A stretch of DNA of 64,000 nucleotides from Mariniphaga sediminis (GTDB lineage Bacteria > Bacteroidota > Bacteroidia > Bacteroidales > Prolixibacteraceae). A model generated the notes under the pieces. It did no database searches, was not told the origin of the DNA, and saw only the letters and a list, made by a program, of their open reading frames with translations. Made by a program: the position numbers and the translations under genes. Shown here piece after piece: positions 27,031 to 35,066 of this stretch. Positions within the stretch are counted from its first letter, which is position 1, and the number at the start of each line of letters is the position of its first letter. The DNA is taken from NCBI RefSeq assembly GCF_003573545.1, contig NZ_QWET01000011.1, positions 1-64,000 on the forward strand, in the 5' to 3' direction.

Positions 27031-27037
27031 CGTTAAC
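27031..27037 (-). other. Candidate attI core site
   Basis: The core CGTTAAC (GTTAACG on the minus strand) closes the first cassette and matches its far end at 26,553. The sequence to its right (GTCTGTGTATATGTACTAG) lacks the second half of an attC and leads into the recombinase locus. This is the expected position of attI. The functional length of the site cannot be read from the sequence. Confidence 0.6.
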
Positions 27038-27415
27038 GTCTGTGTATATGTACTAGTAAATATATATCTCTATTATCGCCTGTTTTTTGAATTGTCAACT
27101 TGTCTTTTATTGCAGTCATTTTTTGTTAATAATTTGTCTTCAAACTGGGCCGATTCCGAAACAGAATATTTTTTGTTTTGTTAACTCTTTTCAAAGCTCC
27201 GCTTTCTCAATTACAGCTAGTATGTCCTTGAGAATTATTGTTTTCTGTTTTGTTTCTTTCTGAATGTCAATTGCTTGAGAACTGTAGTGTCTCTTTTTGG
27301 CTTGTTTTCGTTTGCTTGCCCGCTTTTGGCGCAGAGTTTTTTGTTTTATTGTTTTAGTTTATTAAAAGTTATTTTTTTATGCGTTGTAACGTTTGCGTAA
27401 ATGTATTAAAAAAAA
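27038..27415. other. Leader between candidate attI and the recombinase gene
   Basis: 378 bp without a gene. The + strand is strikingly rich in T and poor in A in its middle part. A second core-like string, GTTGTAACGTTTGCG, occurs at 27,383-27,397 close to the recombinase stop. Cassette-driving promoters would be expected here on the minus strand, but I see no clear match to the Bacteroidota consensus. Confidence 0.5.
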
Positions 27416-28540
27416 TTATAGAATATCATCCAGTAAATTTCTGAAATTAAAGTTATTCCCCGCTACATGAGTGTACCGTTGTGTGGTTTTAATGCTTTCA
27501 TGTCCCATCCATTCTTGTATGTAACGTATATCAATTCCCTGTTCAATATGATGCGTTGCAAAACTGTGTCGTAATATGTGCGGATAAACCCGTTTTTTTA
27601 TACCTGCCCGTTTGGCCGCCTCCCGAATAACTTTCCAAACAGACTCGGCACTGTACTGTCCCCTCATTTGCCCTTCAAATAGGTAAATCAATGGCCTGTA
27701 TTCCCGGTAATATTCCTTTAAAAAGGTAAGGAGTTGCAATGGCAAATTAATGTACCGGTCTTTACCTCCCTTGGCATCGTTGAGTTTAATCAGCATCCGT
27801 TTCGAGTCTATATCTTTTAGCCTGAGATTAATGGCTTCGCTCCGCCTGAGTCCACACGAATAAATTAGAGCAATTAAACACTTGTGCTTCCGGTTTTCAG
27901 TGTTTTTTATCATCGCGCCAACCTCTGTTTTGCTTAAAACCTCAGGTAAACTTCGCTTTTTCCGGGGCCTGCCAATGTCATAATATTCTTTATCTCTTCC
28001 CAATACCTTTTCAAAATAAAACTTAATGGCATTAATGCGCTGATTTTGTTGCGACGGAGAAATATTTCGCTCATTAATTAAGCGTAAAATATACTCATTG
28101 ATTTCTTCTTTGGTAATATGGGACAATTCTCTGTCTGAAAAATTAGCGATAAAATTTTTAAAATAATGGATGTATGTTTTGACGGTATTTTCACTGTACC
28201 GCTTTTGTTGGAGCTGTTCCAAATAACCTTTGGGGAGTACAATATTTGCGTTTGTTATTTTTTTGGGGGGCTTTGGTCGATCGTTTTTTGGCTGAAGGTG
28301 AGTGTTTTGTATTACAGCCGAATAATTGATAAATGCCATGGGGTTCATCGCTGTAAAGAAACTCCCAAGGTTAAAATCGTTTTCAGGAATGTACCAGCAC
28401 CTCATTGTCTGGCTCCAGCGGGCATTTGTACAGGTTTTTAATCTGTCTATTATCTCGTGATTATAGGTAAATCCGACTTTAACTACCGGTTGTTCACGAT
28501 GAATTGCGGTATTGAGTATTATTTCTGGTTTGAAAGTCAT
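27416..28540 (-). CDS. Tyrosine recombinase, candidate non-canonical integron integrase
   Basis: A 374-aa protein. All catalytic residues are present: R232 (CGLRRSE), K257 (DAKGGK), H321 and R324 (HILRHSF), H347 (WMGHES) and Y356 (RYTHV). A SAM-like core-binding domain covers about 105-180. Between the lysine and HxxR regions there is no extra helical insertion of the IntI type, so the catalytic domain is XerD-like. Residues about 15-65 form an added N-terminal domain (FTYNHEIIDRLKTC, then RWSQTMRCWYIPENDF) whose pattern recalls HARP domains that bind single/double-strand DNA junctions. It is the only recombinase in the window, has its 3' end towards the array and is the obvious candidate to move cassettes. 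Confidence 0.85.
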   Translation of the reverse strand: MTFKPEIILNTAIHREQPVVKVGFTYNHEIIDRLKTCTNARWSQTMRCWYIPENDFNLGSFFTAMNPMAFINYSAVIQNTHLQPKNDRPKPPKKITNANIVLPKGYLEQLQQKRYSENTVKTYIHYFKNFIANFSDRELSHITKEEINEYILRLINERNISPSQQNQRINAIKFYFEKVLGRDKEYYDIGRPRKKRSLPEVLSKTEVGAMIKNTENRKHKCLIALIYSCGLRRSEAINLRLKDIDSKRMLIKLNDAKGGKDRYINLPLQLLTFLKEYYREYRPLIYLFEGQMRGQYSAESVWKVIREAAKRAGIKKRVYPHILRHSFATHHIEQGIDIRYIQEWMGHESIKTTQRYTHVAGNNFNFRNLLDDIL

Positions 28541-29172
28541 TATGTGTGACCTGGTTTTTCAGGGTTCCAAATTATAAAATGCAAAACATAAAAGCAAGAA
28601 AAAGAATTCAATTTTAGTATAACCTGAGTTGAAATGGTGAATATACTACTTGCTAAAATCCTAGTCTGACATCTGGCAGGAATTTACTCCCTTTAGGGTT
28701 GGGGTAAAATAAATTGATTTTCAATATTATAATTTGTGCAATATAACATAACCCCATTCTATATAGTATTTCATTCTTACGATTTTTAAACAGTTTCTTA
28801 TATTTTAATGACGTGTTGTTTTATCGAATTTTAAGCCAGTCAAATATTGTTTGGATTGAATGTCATTCTACTACATTTTTTATAATCGAAAACTAGTGTC
28901 ATGTCAACTTCAGAATGTCATTTCGACCCCAGGGAGAAATCTGCTACAACATTGAGATTTCTCATCTTCGTGCCTCAGATTCGAAATGACAGTACGAGAC
29001 AATTTATCATTGACTTGATACTGGATTATTATTAAATCTGTCGAAGCAGAACTAATTTCAGACAAAAAAATCTTTTCTTTGTACTGCCAATATCCTTGAA
29101 TTATAAATAAGGAATGTTTTATTTTCGGACAGGGATATGGGTAAATTTGGAAATTTCTGTAAACTGACGAAG
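28541..29172. other. Intergenic region between recombinase and rimO
   Basis: About 630 bp with no gene. It holds upstream regions of two divergent genes and a palindromic repeat at 28,916-28,992. It marks the junction between the AT-rich cassette locus and the housekeeping chromosome. No tRNA or direct repeat indicating an insertion site was found. Confidence 0.6.
28916..28992. repeat. REP/MITE-like palindrome
   Basis: The ends TGTCATTTCGA and TCGAAATGACA are exact inverted copies about 55 bp apart. Inside, GAGAAATCT and AGATTTCTC form a second perfect inverted pair. Elements with these arms are scattered in many Bacteroidota genomes as far as I remember. Only one copy is visible here. Confidence 0.65.
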
Positions 29173-30492
29173 ATGGAGAAGAAGCGCGTGAATGTGGTGA
29201 CGATGGGGTGTTCAAAAAACCTGGTAGACTCAGAGGTTTTGCTGAACCAACTGGAACAGGGAAAGTTTGAAGTGATGCATGATTCCAATGACACTGGTTT
29301 CGATGCGGTTTTTGTGAATACCTGTGGTTTTATTCACGATGCCAAACAGGAGTCAGTCGATATGATTCTTGATTACGTAGAGGCCAAAAAGCGTGGGGAT
29401 ATTGGCAAACTTTATGTAATGGGGTGCCTGTCAGAAAGGTATCAAAAAGATTTGGAGAAGGAAATCCCGGAAGTAGACCGCTACTTCGGCAAGTTCGACC
29501 TGAAAGCCATGGTTGACGAGCTGAAAGTCACCTACCAGCCCGAATACATTTATGAGCGGAAAATTACCACGCCATCGCATTTTGCCTATCTGAAAATTGC
29601 CGAGGGATGCAATCGTTCCTGTGCATTTTGTGCCATTCCTATGATGACGGGCAGGCACAAGTCGCGCTCGATGGAAAGCCTTGTGAAAGAGGCGCGTTAC
29701 CTTGCCAAAAAAGGAGTGAGGGAAATTCTTCTTATCGCCCAGGAATTGTCGTATTACGGTTTTGATTTATACGGGAAAAATTGTCTTCCCGACCTGATTC
29801 ATCAAATTTCAGAAATTGAAGGTATTGAATGGATTCGCCTGCATTATTTGTATCCTACGAAATTTCCGTATGAGATTTTGCCGGTGATGCGCGAAAATCC
29901 CAAAGTGTGCAAATACCTTGATATGCCTTTGCAACACATTGCCAACCCGGTACTGAAACGAATGTTACGCCATGTATCCCGCGAAGAAACAGAGGCGCTT
30001 ATAAAAAGGATAAAGGAAGAAGTTCCCGGGGTAATTTTGCGGACAACCATGCTAGTTGGGTTTCCGGGAGAAACAGAGGCCGATTTTGAAGAACTGAAAC
30101 AGTTTGTCAGGGAAACCCGGTTTGAGCGGCTGGGCGTTTTTACTTATTCGCATGAAGAAGGAACCTATGCCGGCAAAAAATTTACAGATGATGTTCCGGA
30201 AGAGGTGAAACAGGCCCGTGCCGATGAAATTATGGATATTCAGCAACAGGTTTCGGCCGAACTTAACCAACAAAAAACAGGACAAACGTTTAAGGTTATC
30301 ATCGACCGGAAAGAGGAGGATTACTTTGTGGGAAGGACAGAATACGATTCCCCGGAAGTGGATGGCGAAGTACTCATTTCATCTTCGGAAGAACTGAAAA
30401 CAGGCGAATTTTACCAGGTGAAAATTACCGGCGCCGAAGATTATGATTTGATGGGCGAGGTGGTCCTTACTTCCCAAAAATATATACAATAG
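29173..30492 (+). CDS. rimO: Ribosomal protein S12 methylthiotransferase RimO
   Basis: A 439-aa protein from ATG 29,173; an in-frame ATG 36 nt upstream is less likely because RimO normally starts shortly before the first cysteine motif. The MTTase domain has TMGCSKNLVDSE, VNTCGF and VMGCLSER, whose cysteines hold one iron-sulfur cluster. The radical-SAM motif CNRSCAFC follows, and a C-terminal TRAM domain completes the protein. The enzyme methylthiolates an aspartate of ribosomal protein S12. It is convergent with the next gene, with 26 nt of overlap at the 3' ends. Confidence 0.95.
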   Translation: MEKKRVNVVTMGCSKNLVDSEVLLNQLEQGKFEVMHDSNDTGFDAVFVNTCGFIHDAKQESVDMILDYVEAKKRGDIGKLYVMGCLSERYQKDLEKEIPEVDRYFGKFDLKAMVDELKVTYQPEYIYERKITTPSHFAYLKIAEGCNRSCAFCAIPMMTGRHKSRSMESLVKEARYLAKKGVREILLIAQELSYYGFDLYGKNCLPDLIHQISEIEGIEWIRLHYLYPTKFPYEILPVMRENPKVCKYLDMPLQHIANPVLKRMLRHVSREETEALIKRIKEEVPGVILRTTMLVGFPGETEADFEELKQFVRETRFERLGVFTYSHEEGTYAGKKFTDDVPEEVKQARADEIMDIQQQVSAELNQQKTGQTFKVIIDRKEEDYFVGRTEYDSPEVDGEVLISSSEELKTGEFYQVKITGAEDYDLMGEVVLTSQKYIQ

Positions 30493-31444
30493 ACATTTGC
30501 TGTTGCTGATCCAGATCGTTCCAGTCAAGAACATGAAACGACAGGTTAAACCGGCCTTTTACCTTTTCATGATTAATAAAATACCAAATGACGTCGGTGC
30601 GCCAGTAATTTTTTAGCCGGTAAAACAAATCGCCGTAGGCAAAGCGGTGACCTGCCCCTGAACTCAGAACCGATTGAATGCCGTAATTTTTGTAGCGCCC
30701 TTTTGCTTCGGCAAACAGGCTGGTAGAATGGATAAATCCGTTGGTTACACTTCGTTCGCGAAAGGAAGAACCCAGTATTCCGGCTTTCAGATGGCCTTTT
30801 ATGACACTGTTTTCTGCTGTCCGGATTCCTGCCTGAATGGCGTAACCAAGATAATCCTTAATGTGATCGCCTGGAATGTCTGTTGCCGGCCCTGCATCGT
30901 GGAACAGCAATACATAATTTTGCAGGAAGATATTTTTATGAAATAGTTGGCCCGAAAAACCAGCCATAAAGTTCTCGCGTTTTATTTCGGTTTGACGGCT
31001 CACCCAGTCAACAAAACCGTTTTGGTGTCCCCAGTCCCAGCGTACTTCGCCAAAAAGCCCTTCAATGTTGGGACGGTAGTAAAGCAGCGTATCGGTGAGC
31101 ATGGCCAGCGGAAAGTCAATGGTTCCTCTCCGGGGAAATGCGCCAAATTTAAAATTTTTAGTTTCGTCGCTGAACTGGTAATATAAAGTCAGGTTGGGTT
31201 TATGGTAGTCGAGGTCGCTGCCAAACTCAAGCAACTGGCTTAGTCCGCCACGAAGCCGGTGGTTATCCAGTTCCAGTCCAATTTCAAAAGCGCCCCGGCT
31301 GCCCAATATCGTTTGCGACAATGCTTTGCCACTGAAAAATTCACGGTTGTCACCAATACCTTCAAACGTTACTTTGTATTCAAATTGTTGCGCCAATACC
31401 CAAAATGGAAATGACGCACAAAGTATTAACAGCAGTTTTTTCAT
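30467..31444 (-). CDS. Predicted outer-membrane beta-barrel protein
   Basis: A 325-aa protein from the ATG at 31,444, which gives a clean signal peptide (MKKLLLILCASFPFWVLAQQ). The mature part alternates hydrophobic and polar residues in many short strands rich in aromatic residues and ends in VYIFGK, typical of an outer-membrane barrel. I do not recognise a family. It is on the strand opposite to rimO and shares 26 bp of 3' sequence with it. Confidence 0.65.
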   Translation of the reverse strand: MKKLLLILCASFPFWVLAQQFEYKVTFEGIGDNREFFSGKALSQTILGSRGAFEIGLELDNHRLRGGLSQLLEFGSDLDYHKPNLTLYYQFSDETKNFKFGAFPRRGTIDFPLAMLTDTLLYYRPNIEGLFGEVRWDWGHQNGFVDWVSRQTEIKRENFMAGFSGQLFHKNIFLQNYVLLFHDAGPATDIPGDHIKDYLGYAIQAGIRTAENSVIKGHLKAGILGSSFRERSVTNGFIHSTSLFAEAKGRYKNYGIQSVLSSGAGHRFAYGDLFYRLKNYWRTDVIWYFINHEKVKGRFNLSFHVLDWNDLDQQQQMSIVYIFGK

Positions 31445-31533
31445 TATTTCCCGTTTTTCCGGGACGAAAGTAATCAATCATTTCGTAAACCTGCCAATTC
31501 ATTTTATATTCGTGAAAATTAAAAAAGGCAATT

Positions 31534-31872
31534 ATGGCAGTTCTAAAATTTGATGAAGTTCCCTACGAAAAAGTAAAAGAAGGACTTCAGCGAAAAATTA
31601 TTCATACCGATAACCTGATGTGTGTTCTTATTGATTTTAGCAACGGCCCCTGGGAAGAACCGGAACCCCCTCATTCGCATCCGCATGAACAGGCTTCGTA
31701 TGTGGCAGCAGGCGAAATTATTTTTTATTGTGAAGACGAGCCGGAGCAGCATCTTAAAGCCGGAGATATGTATGCCGTTCCTCCCAATAAAAAACATACC
31801 GTAAAGTTGTTGACTAAAAACGTACGGTTAATTGACAGTTTTACGCCACTGAGGGAAGATTTTCTGGGGTGA
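31534..31872 (+). CDS. Small cupin-domain protein
   Basis: A 112-aa single-domain cupin. Metal-binding motif 1 is PHSHPHEQASYVAAGE with a later Glu; motif 2 is AGDMYAVPPNKKHTV. Such stand-alone cupins bind a metal and are isomerases, dioxygenases or sugar-binding proteins. The specific substrate cannot be told. It starts 90 nt from the divergently transcribed barrel gene, so the promoters lie in between. It converges with the PAP2 gene. Confidence 0.85.
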   Translation: MAVLKFDEVPYEKVKEGLQRKIIHTDNLMCVLIDFSNGPWEEPEPPHSHPHEQASYVAAGEIIFYCEDEPEQHLKAGDMYAVPPNKKHTVKLLTKNVRLIDSFTPLREDFLG

Positions 31873-31902
31873 TGTATTCGCTTCTGTTGCTGTTGGCAGC
31901 GA

Positions 31903-32730
31903 CTAAAAATTATAAACCAGCGTTACGCCTTTTTGATTCCCGAACTGAAAAGGGAAAATGTCAAATCGTTTCAGGTGTTCGTTGTCCCATTTATACTGAT
32001 GGGTGAGGTAAACCAACTCGGTAGAAAGAATGCCAATGCCTGCTCCCATAAATACATCCGAAACCCAGTGGGCATTTTTGGCTACGCGCATTATTCCAAC
32101 TGTAGTGGCACAGGCATATGCTCCTACACTGTACCAGGGACTTAGTTCCCCGTATTCTTTGTGCATAAAGTGGGCAAGCGTAAAAGCCTTGGAGGTGTGC
32201 CCCGACGGAAAAGAGTGTATGCCTCCGTTGGGCCGTTTTTCATTGACCCAATATTTCAGCCGGTCGGTAATCAGGCCATTCAGTAAAAAGCTTTTTACAA
32301 CAAGCGCAGTCCGGTTTCCAAAGTTGTTTTTTCCGTCAATACCCAGCGCATTTAGTGCGTATACAGCTGCCAGCGGGGCATATTGCGCATAATCGTCAAT
32401 TTGGCCGTGGTATGCAAAATTCTCCCGCATAAAGTCGCGGACATTTTTCCTGGCCCCATCCATAAAATGGAGAGCAGTCCCGCCGGAAATAAGAAGGGTA
32501 GGGGCAATCCAGGGTTTGATGCCTTTTTTTCCGTCAGGGTATCTGAAATTAAGCCGGTGAATAGAATCATTGTGAAAAGAATAGCGGAAATTTATGTCCT
32601 GTTTAAGACGAAGGGTTTGTGAACTAGATTCTTTTAATTCATTCTTTTTTAGGTCAGATTGCCCTGCAAAAGTTGTAAATAGGGTGAAAAACAATAGTAC
32701 AAAGGGGCAAACCGTTTTTTTTATCTTCAT
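31903..32730 (-). CDS. PAP2-family membrane phosphatase
   Basis: A 275-aa protein from the ATG at 32,730, followed by a signal sequence (VCPFVLLFFTLFTTFAGQ). The three phosphatase motifs are complete: KYWVNEKRPNG, SFPSGHTS with the catalytic histidine, and RVAKNAHWVSD. PAP2 enzymes dephosphorylate lipid phosphates such as undecaprenyl pyrophosphate or lipid A. It ends in VTLVYNF, an outer-membrane-like C-terminus seen in Bacteroidota PAP2 proteins. Confidence 0.88.
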   Translation of the reverse strand: MKIKKTVCPFVLLFFTLFTTFAGQSDLKKNELKESSSQTLRLKQDINFRYSFHNDSIHRLNFRYPDGKKGIKPWIAPTLLISGGTALHFMDGARKNVRDFMRENFAYHGQIDDYAQYAPLAAVYALNALGIDGKNNFGNRTALVVKSFLLNGLITDRLKYWVNEKRPNGGIHSFPSGHTSKAFTLAHFMHKEYGELSPWYSVGAYACATTVGIMRVAKNAHWVSDVFMGAGIGILSTELVYLTHQYKWDNEHLKRFDIFPFQFGNQKGVTLVYNF

Positions 32731-32807
32731 GGATACACACATTAATAATCCAAAAATATTAAAATGATCTTCAGAATACTTGTTGCAGACCTATCTTTTT
32801 TTGCAAT

Positions 32808-32841
32808 AAAAAACCTGCTCTGGTGCCAGAGCAGGTTTTTT
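32808..32841 (-). terminator. Bidirectional intrinsic terminator
   Basis: The stem AACCTGCTCTGG / CCAGAGCAGGTT is flanked by an A-run on the left and a T-run on the right. It lies 20 bp beyond the stop of the decarboxylase beta subunit and ends that operon on the minus strand. Confidence 0.85.
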
Positions 32842-32861
32842 ATAAAGTAGTGGTTATTTTT

Positions 32862-34511
32862 TTACATTAAGAAGCTGAGCAAAATACCTGCTGCCACTGC
32901 CGAGCCGATAACTCCGGCTACGTTGGGCGCCATGGCGTGCATGAGCAAGTGGTTGGTCGGGTCTTCTTTTAATCCCATGTGTTGTACCACGCGGGCGCTG
33001 TCTGGCACGGCCGAAACACCTGATGCTCCAATCATCGGGTTAATTTTGTTCTCTTTTTTCATGAACAGGTTCATGAGTTTGGCTCCGGCAACACCTCCTG
33101 CCGTGGCAATAACAAACGACGCTGCTCCCAGTCCAAATATTTTTATGGACGAAGGGGTTAAAAACACGTCGGCTTGCGTGGAGGCTCCCACGGTAATCCC
33201 AAGCAGAATGGTAATGGTGTCGATGAGCGCATTGCTGGCAGTGTTGGCCAGGCGTTTTGTTACGCCCGATTCTTTCAGCAAATTTCCGAAGAACAACATC
33301 CCCAGCAAGGGTAATGCAGAAGGTGCAATATATGCTGTAAGAATGAGGCCGACGATGGGAAACAGAATTTTTTCGATTTTAGAAACAGCTCTCGGAGGTT
33401 TCATTTTTATTCTCCGTTCCTTTTTGGAAGTAAGCAGTTTTATAACAGGCGGCTGAATAACCGGTACCAGGGCCATGTACGAATATGCTGCAATGGCAAT
33501 GGGGCCAATAAGGTTTTTCACTACCTCCCCGTTGGCCATCATGTTCATTCCGTTTGCCAGTTTCGAAGAGATAAAAATAGCAGTAGGCCCGTCGGCGCCT
33601 CCAATAATTCCGATAGCTCCTGCTTCGGGTGGGGCAAAACCCAGCCAAAGGGCGCCAAGGAATGTGAGAAAGATACCGATTTGCGCGGCGGCTCCCAGCA
33701 ACATCAGTTTGGGATTTGATATCAGTGACGAGAAGTCAGTCATCGCGCCAATTCCCAGGAAAATAAGTGGCGGGTACCATCCTTGTACCACCCCCTGGTA
33801 AAGAATATTCATTACAGACCCCGGCTCATAAATCCCCAGCTTCAGGTTGAAATCGACTGCCTGGAACATCGGAATGTTTCCGATTAGAATACCAAATCCG
33901 ATGGGAATGAGCAGTAGCGGCTCAAATTCATATCGGATAGCCAGAAAAATAAAAAAGAAGCCTACCAGCATCATAATCATGTGTTTCCAGGAAATATTGG
34001 CAAATCCTGAAAATTCATAAAAGTTGAGCAGTCCGGAAACAGCGCCGCTGTAATTTTTATAAACGTACCCGTCGCCTTTTAATTTACCATCTTCCGAAAG
34101 GGAAAGGGTGCGCTGCGATAACTTTACCGTTTCTTTCTCGGTTTGGTAATCGGACGAAGAGGTATTCGGATCCATGTTTTTTCGCAGGTGGGAAATTACT
34201 ACCGGATTGAAATCGAGAATAATTTTATTATCCACTATTTGGTAGTGTCCGGTGTAACGTTGTTTTGCCGAGTCAAGCACAAACGTGTTGTTCGAACTGA
34301 ATCCGAGGGTTTTGTACCTCTTAACAGTTTCAGGCTCTTCTCCTGTTTTTATTTCTTTCGGGTTGTAAGTGGCCATCGGAACATAGCCATCGTGCCGGGT
34401 GATCCACTTTCCTCCGGTGATTTTTGTCGAAATATCTTTCTCCTGCCCGTGAGCCAGCATGGTTGAAAACAGCGCTGCAGCAAGAAAGATTAGTTGAAAT
34501 ATTTTTTTCAT
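32862..34511 (-). CDS. Na+-translocating decarboxylase beta subunit with extra N-terminal periplasmic domain
   Basis: A 549-aa protein. The OadB/MmdB membrane core covers about residues 170-549, with GIGAMTDFSSLI, GAIGIIGGADGPTAIF (the Na+-binding region) and GASGVSAVPDSARVVQ. Before it are a signal peptide (MKKIFQLIFLAAALFSTMLAHGQ) and about 145 residues of a lipocalin-like beta domain (GGKWITRHDG, then YTGHYQIVDNKIIL). Usual beta subunits are about 375-435 aa, so the N-terminal part is a fusion. The subunit couples decarboxylation to Na+ export. It is the last gene of the mmd operon. Confidence 0.9.
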   Translation of the reverse strand: MKKIFQLIFLAAALFSTMLAHGQEKDISTKITGGKWITRHDGYVPMATYNPKEIKTGEEPETVKRYKTLGFSSNNTFVLDSAKQRYTGHYQIVDNKIILDFNPVVISHLRKNMDPNTSSSDYQTEKETVKLSQRTLSLSEDGKLKGDGYVYKNYSGAVSGLLNFYEFSGFANISWKHMIMMLVGFFFIFLAIRYEFEPLLLIPIGFGILIGNIPMFQAVDFNLKLGIYEPGSVMNILYQGVVQGWYPPLIFLGIGAMTDFSSLISNPKLMLLGAAAQIGIFLTFLGALWLGFAPPEAGAIGIIGGADGPTAIFISSKLANGMNMMANGEVVKNLIGPIAIAAYSYMALVPVIQPPVIKLLTSKKERRIKMKPPRAVSKIEKILFPIVGLILTAYIAPSALPLLGMLFFGNLLKESGVTKRLANTASNALIDTITILLGITVGASTQADVFLTPSSIKIFGLGAASFVIATAGGVAGAKLMNLFMKKENKINPMIGASGVSAVPDSARVVQHMGLKEDPTNHLLMHAMAPNVAGVIGSAVAAGILLSFLM

Positions 34512-34629
34512 CTCATTATAATTGCTAATTTTTAAAGGTATTCGAAGAAACTTCCATGCGAATTATAATCATGATTTAGTATGAATATATTTTATTCATG
34601 GTCATTTCATTTCGAATAAATGCTACAGC

Positions 34630-35055
34630 CTAACCAATTTCCAGGAGGACATCATCCTGCTGTACAGCATCGCCCACATTCACTTTTACCGACAAAACCT
34701 CACCGCCTTTGGTGGTTTGCACCTGGTTCTCCATTTTCATAGCCTCCATTACCAACACATTTTGGCCCTCTGCCACTACATCACCAACGGCTACATTCAA
34801 TTTCAAAATAGTACCGGGAAGTGGTGCGGTTACTTCAAATTTTCCGGAAGTCTCTTTCTTTTTGATTTGTCCTTCGCCGGGAAGTTTCTCCAATGGTTTA
34901 CGCACCAAACGAGGTGTTTTCGAAGTTTTAATTTCGTTGTGAACGACCACCTCGTAATGGGTTCCGTTTACATCTACTTCTGCAATATTGTCTTCAATAT
35001 CTTTTATATGGACGTCGTAGTCGTGTCCGCTGATGGTAAATTTATATTTTTTCAT
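34630..35055 (-). CDS. mmdC: Biotin carboxyl carrier subunit of methylmalonyl-CoA decarboxylase
   Basis: A 141-aa protein. The C-terminal biotinyl domain has the VMEAMKMEN motif, in which the lysine carries biotin. The N-terminal part is a short linker domain with the usual proline- and lysine-rich region. It shuttles the carboxyl group from the alpha to the beta subunit. It lies in the operon between the gamma-type and beta subunits. Confidence 0.92.
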   Translation of the reverse strand: MKKYKFTISGHDYDVHIKDIEDNIAEVDVNGTHYEVVVHNEIKTSKTPRLVRKPLEKLPGEGQIKKKETSGKFEVTAPLPGTILKLNVAVGDVVAEGQNVLVMEAMKMENQVQTTKGGEVLSVKVNVGDAVQQDDVLLEIG

Positions 35056-35066
35056 TGCTTACTTTT

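Larger units (their letters stand above)
436..28540 (-). mobile_element. Integron-like cassette array with its tyrosine recombinase
   Basis: Fifteen attC-like elements separate about fifteen cassettes, all oriented leftwards away from a candidate attI at 27,031. A single tyrosine recombinase gene (27,416-28,540) sits at the right end, in the same orientation as the cassettes. Three observations support an integron rather than a generic island. The repeats have RYYYAAC ... GTTRRRY ends and pairing arms. They are about 130 bp long with one exception. Each cassette carries its own inverted end tag. The recombinase lies on the side opposite to the usual divergent intI layout: its 3' end faces the array, as I recall for the reversed integrons of Treponema and some Planctomycetes. 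The left limit of the array is outside the window. Confidence 0.82.

Noticed and set aside
27416-28540. Phage, ICE or conjugative-transposon integrase
   Set aside because: No phage or transfer genes, no tRNA target and no att direct repeats surround it. Its only visible partners are the attC-like elements.
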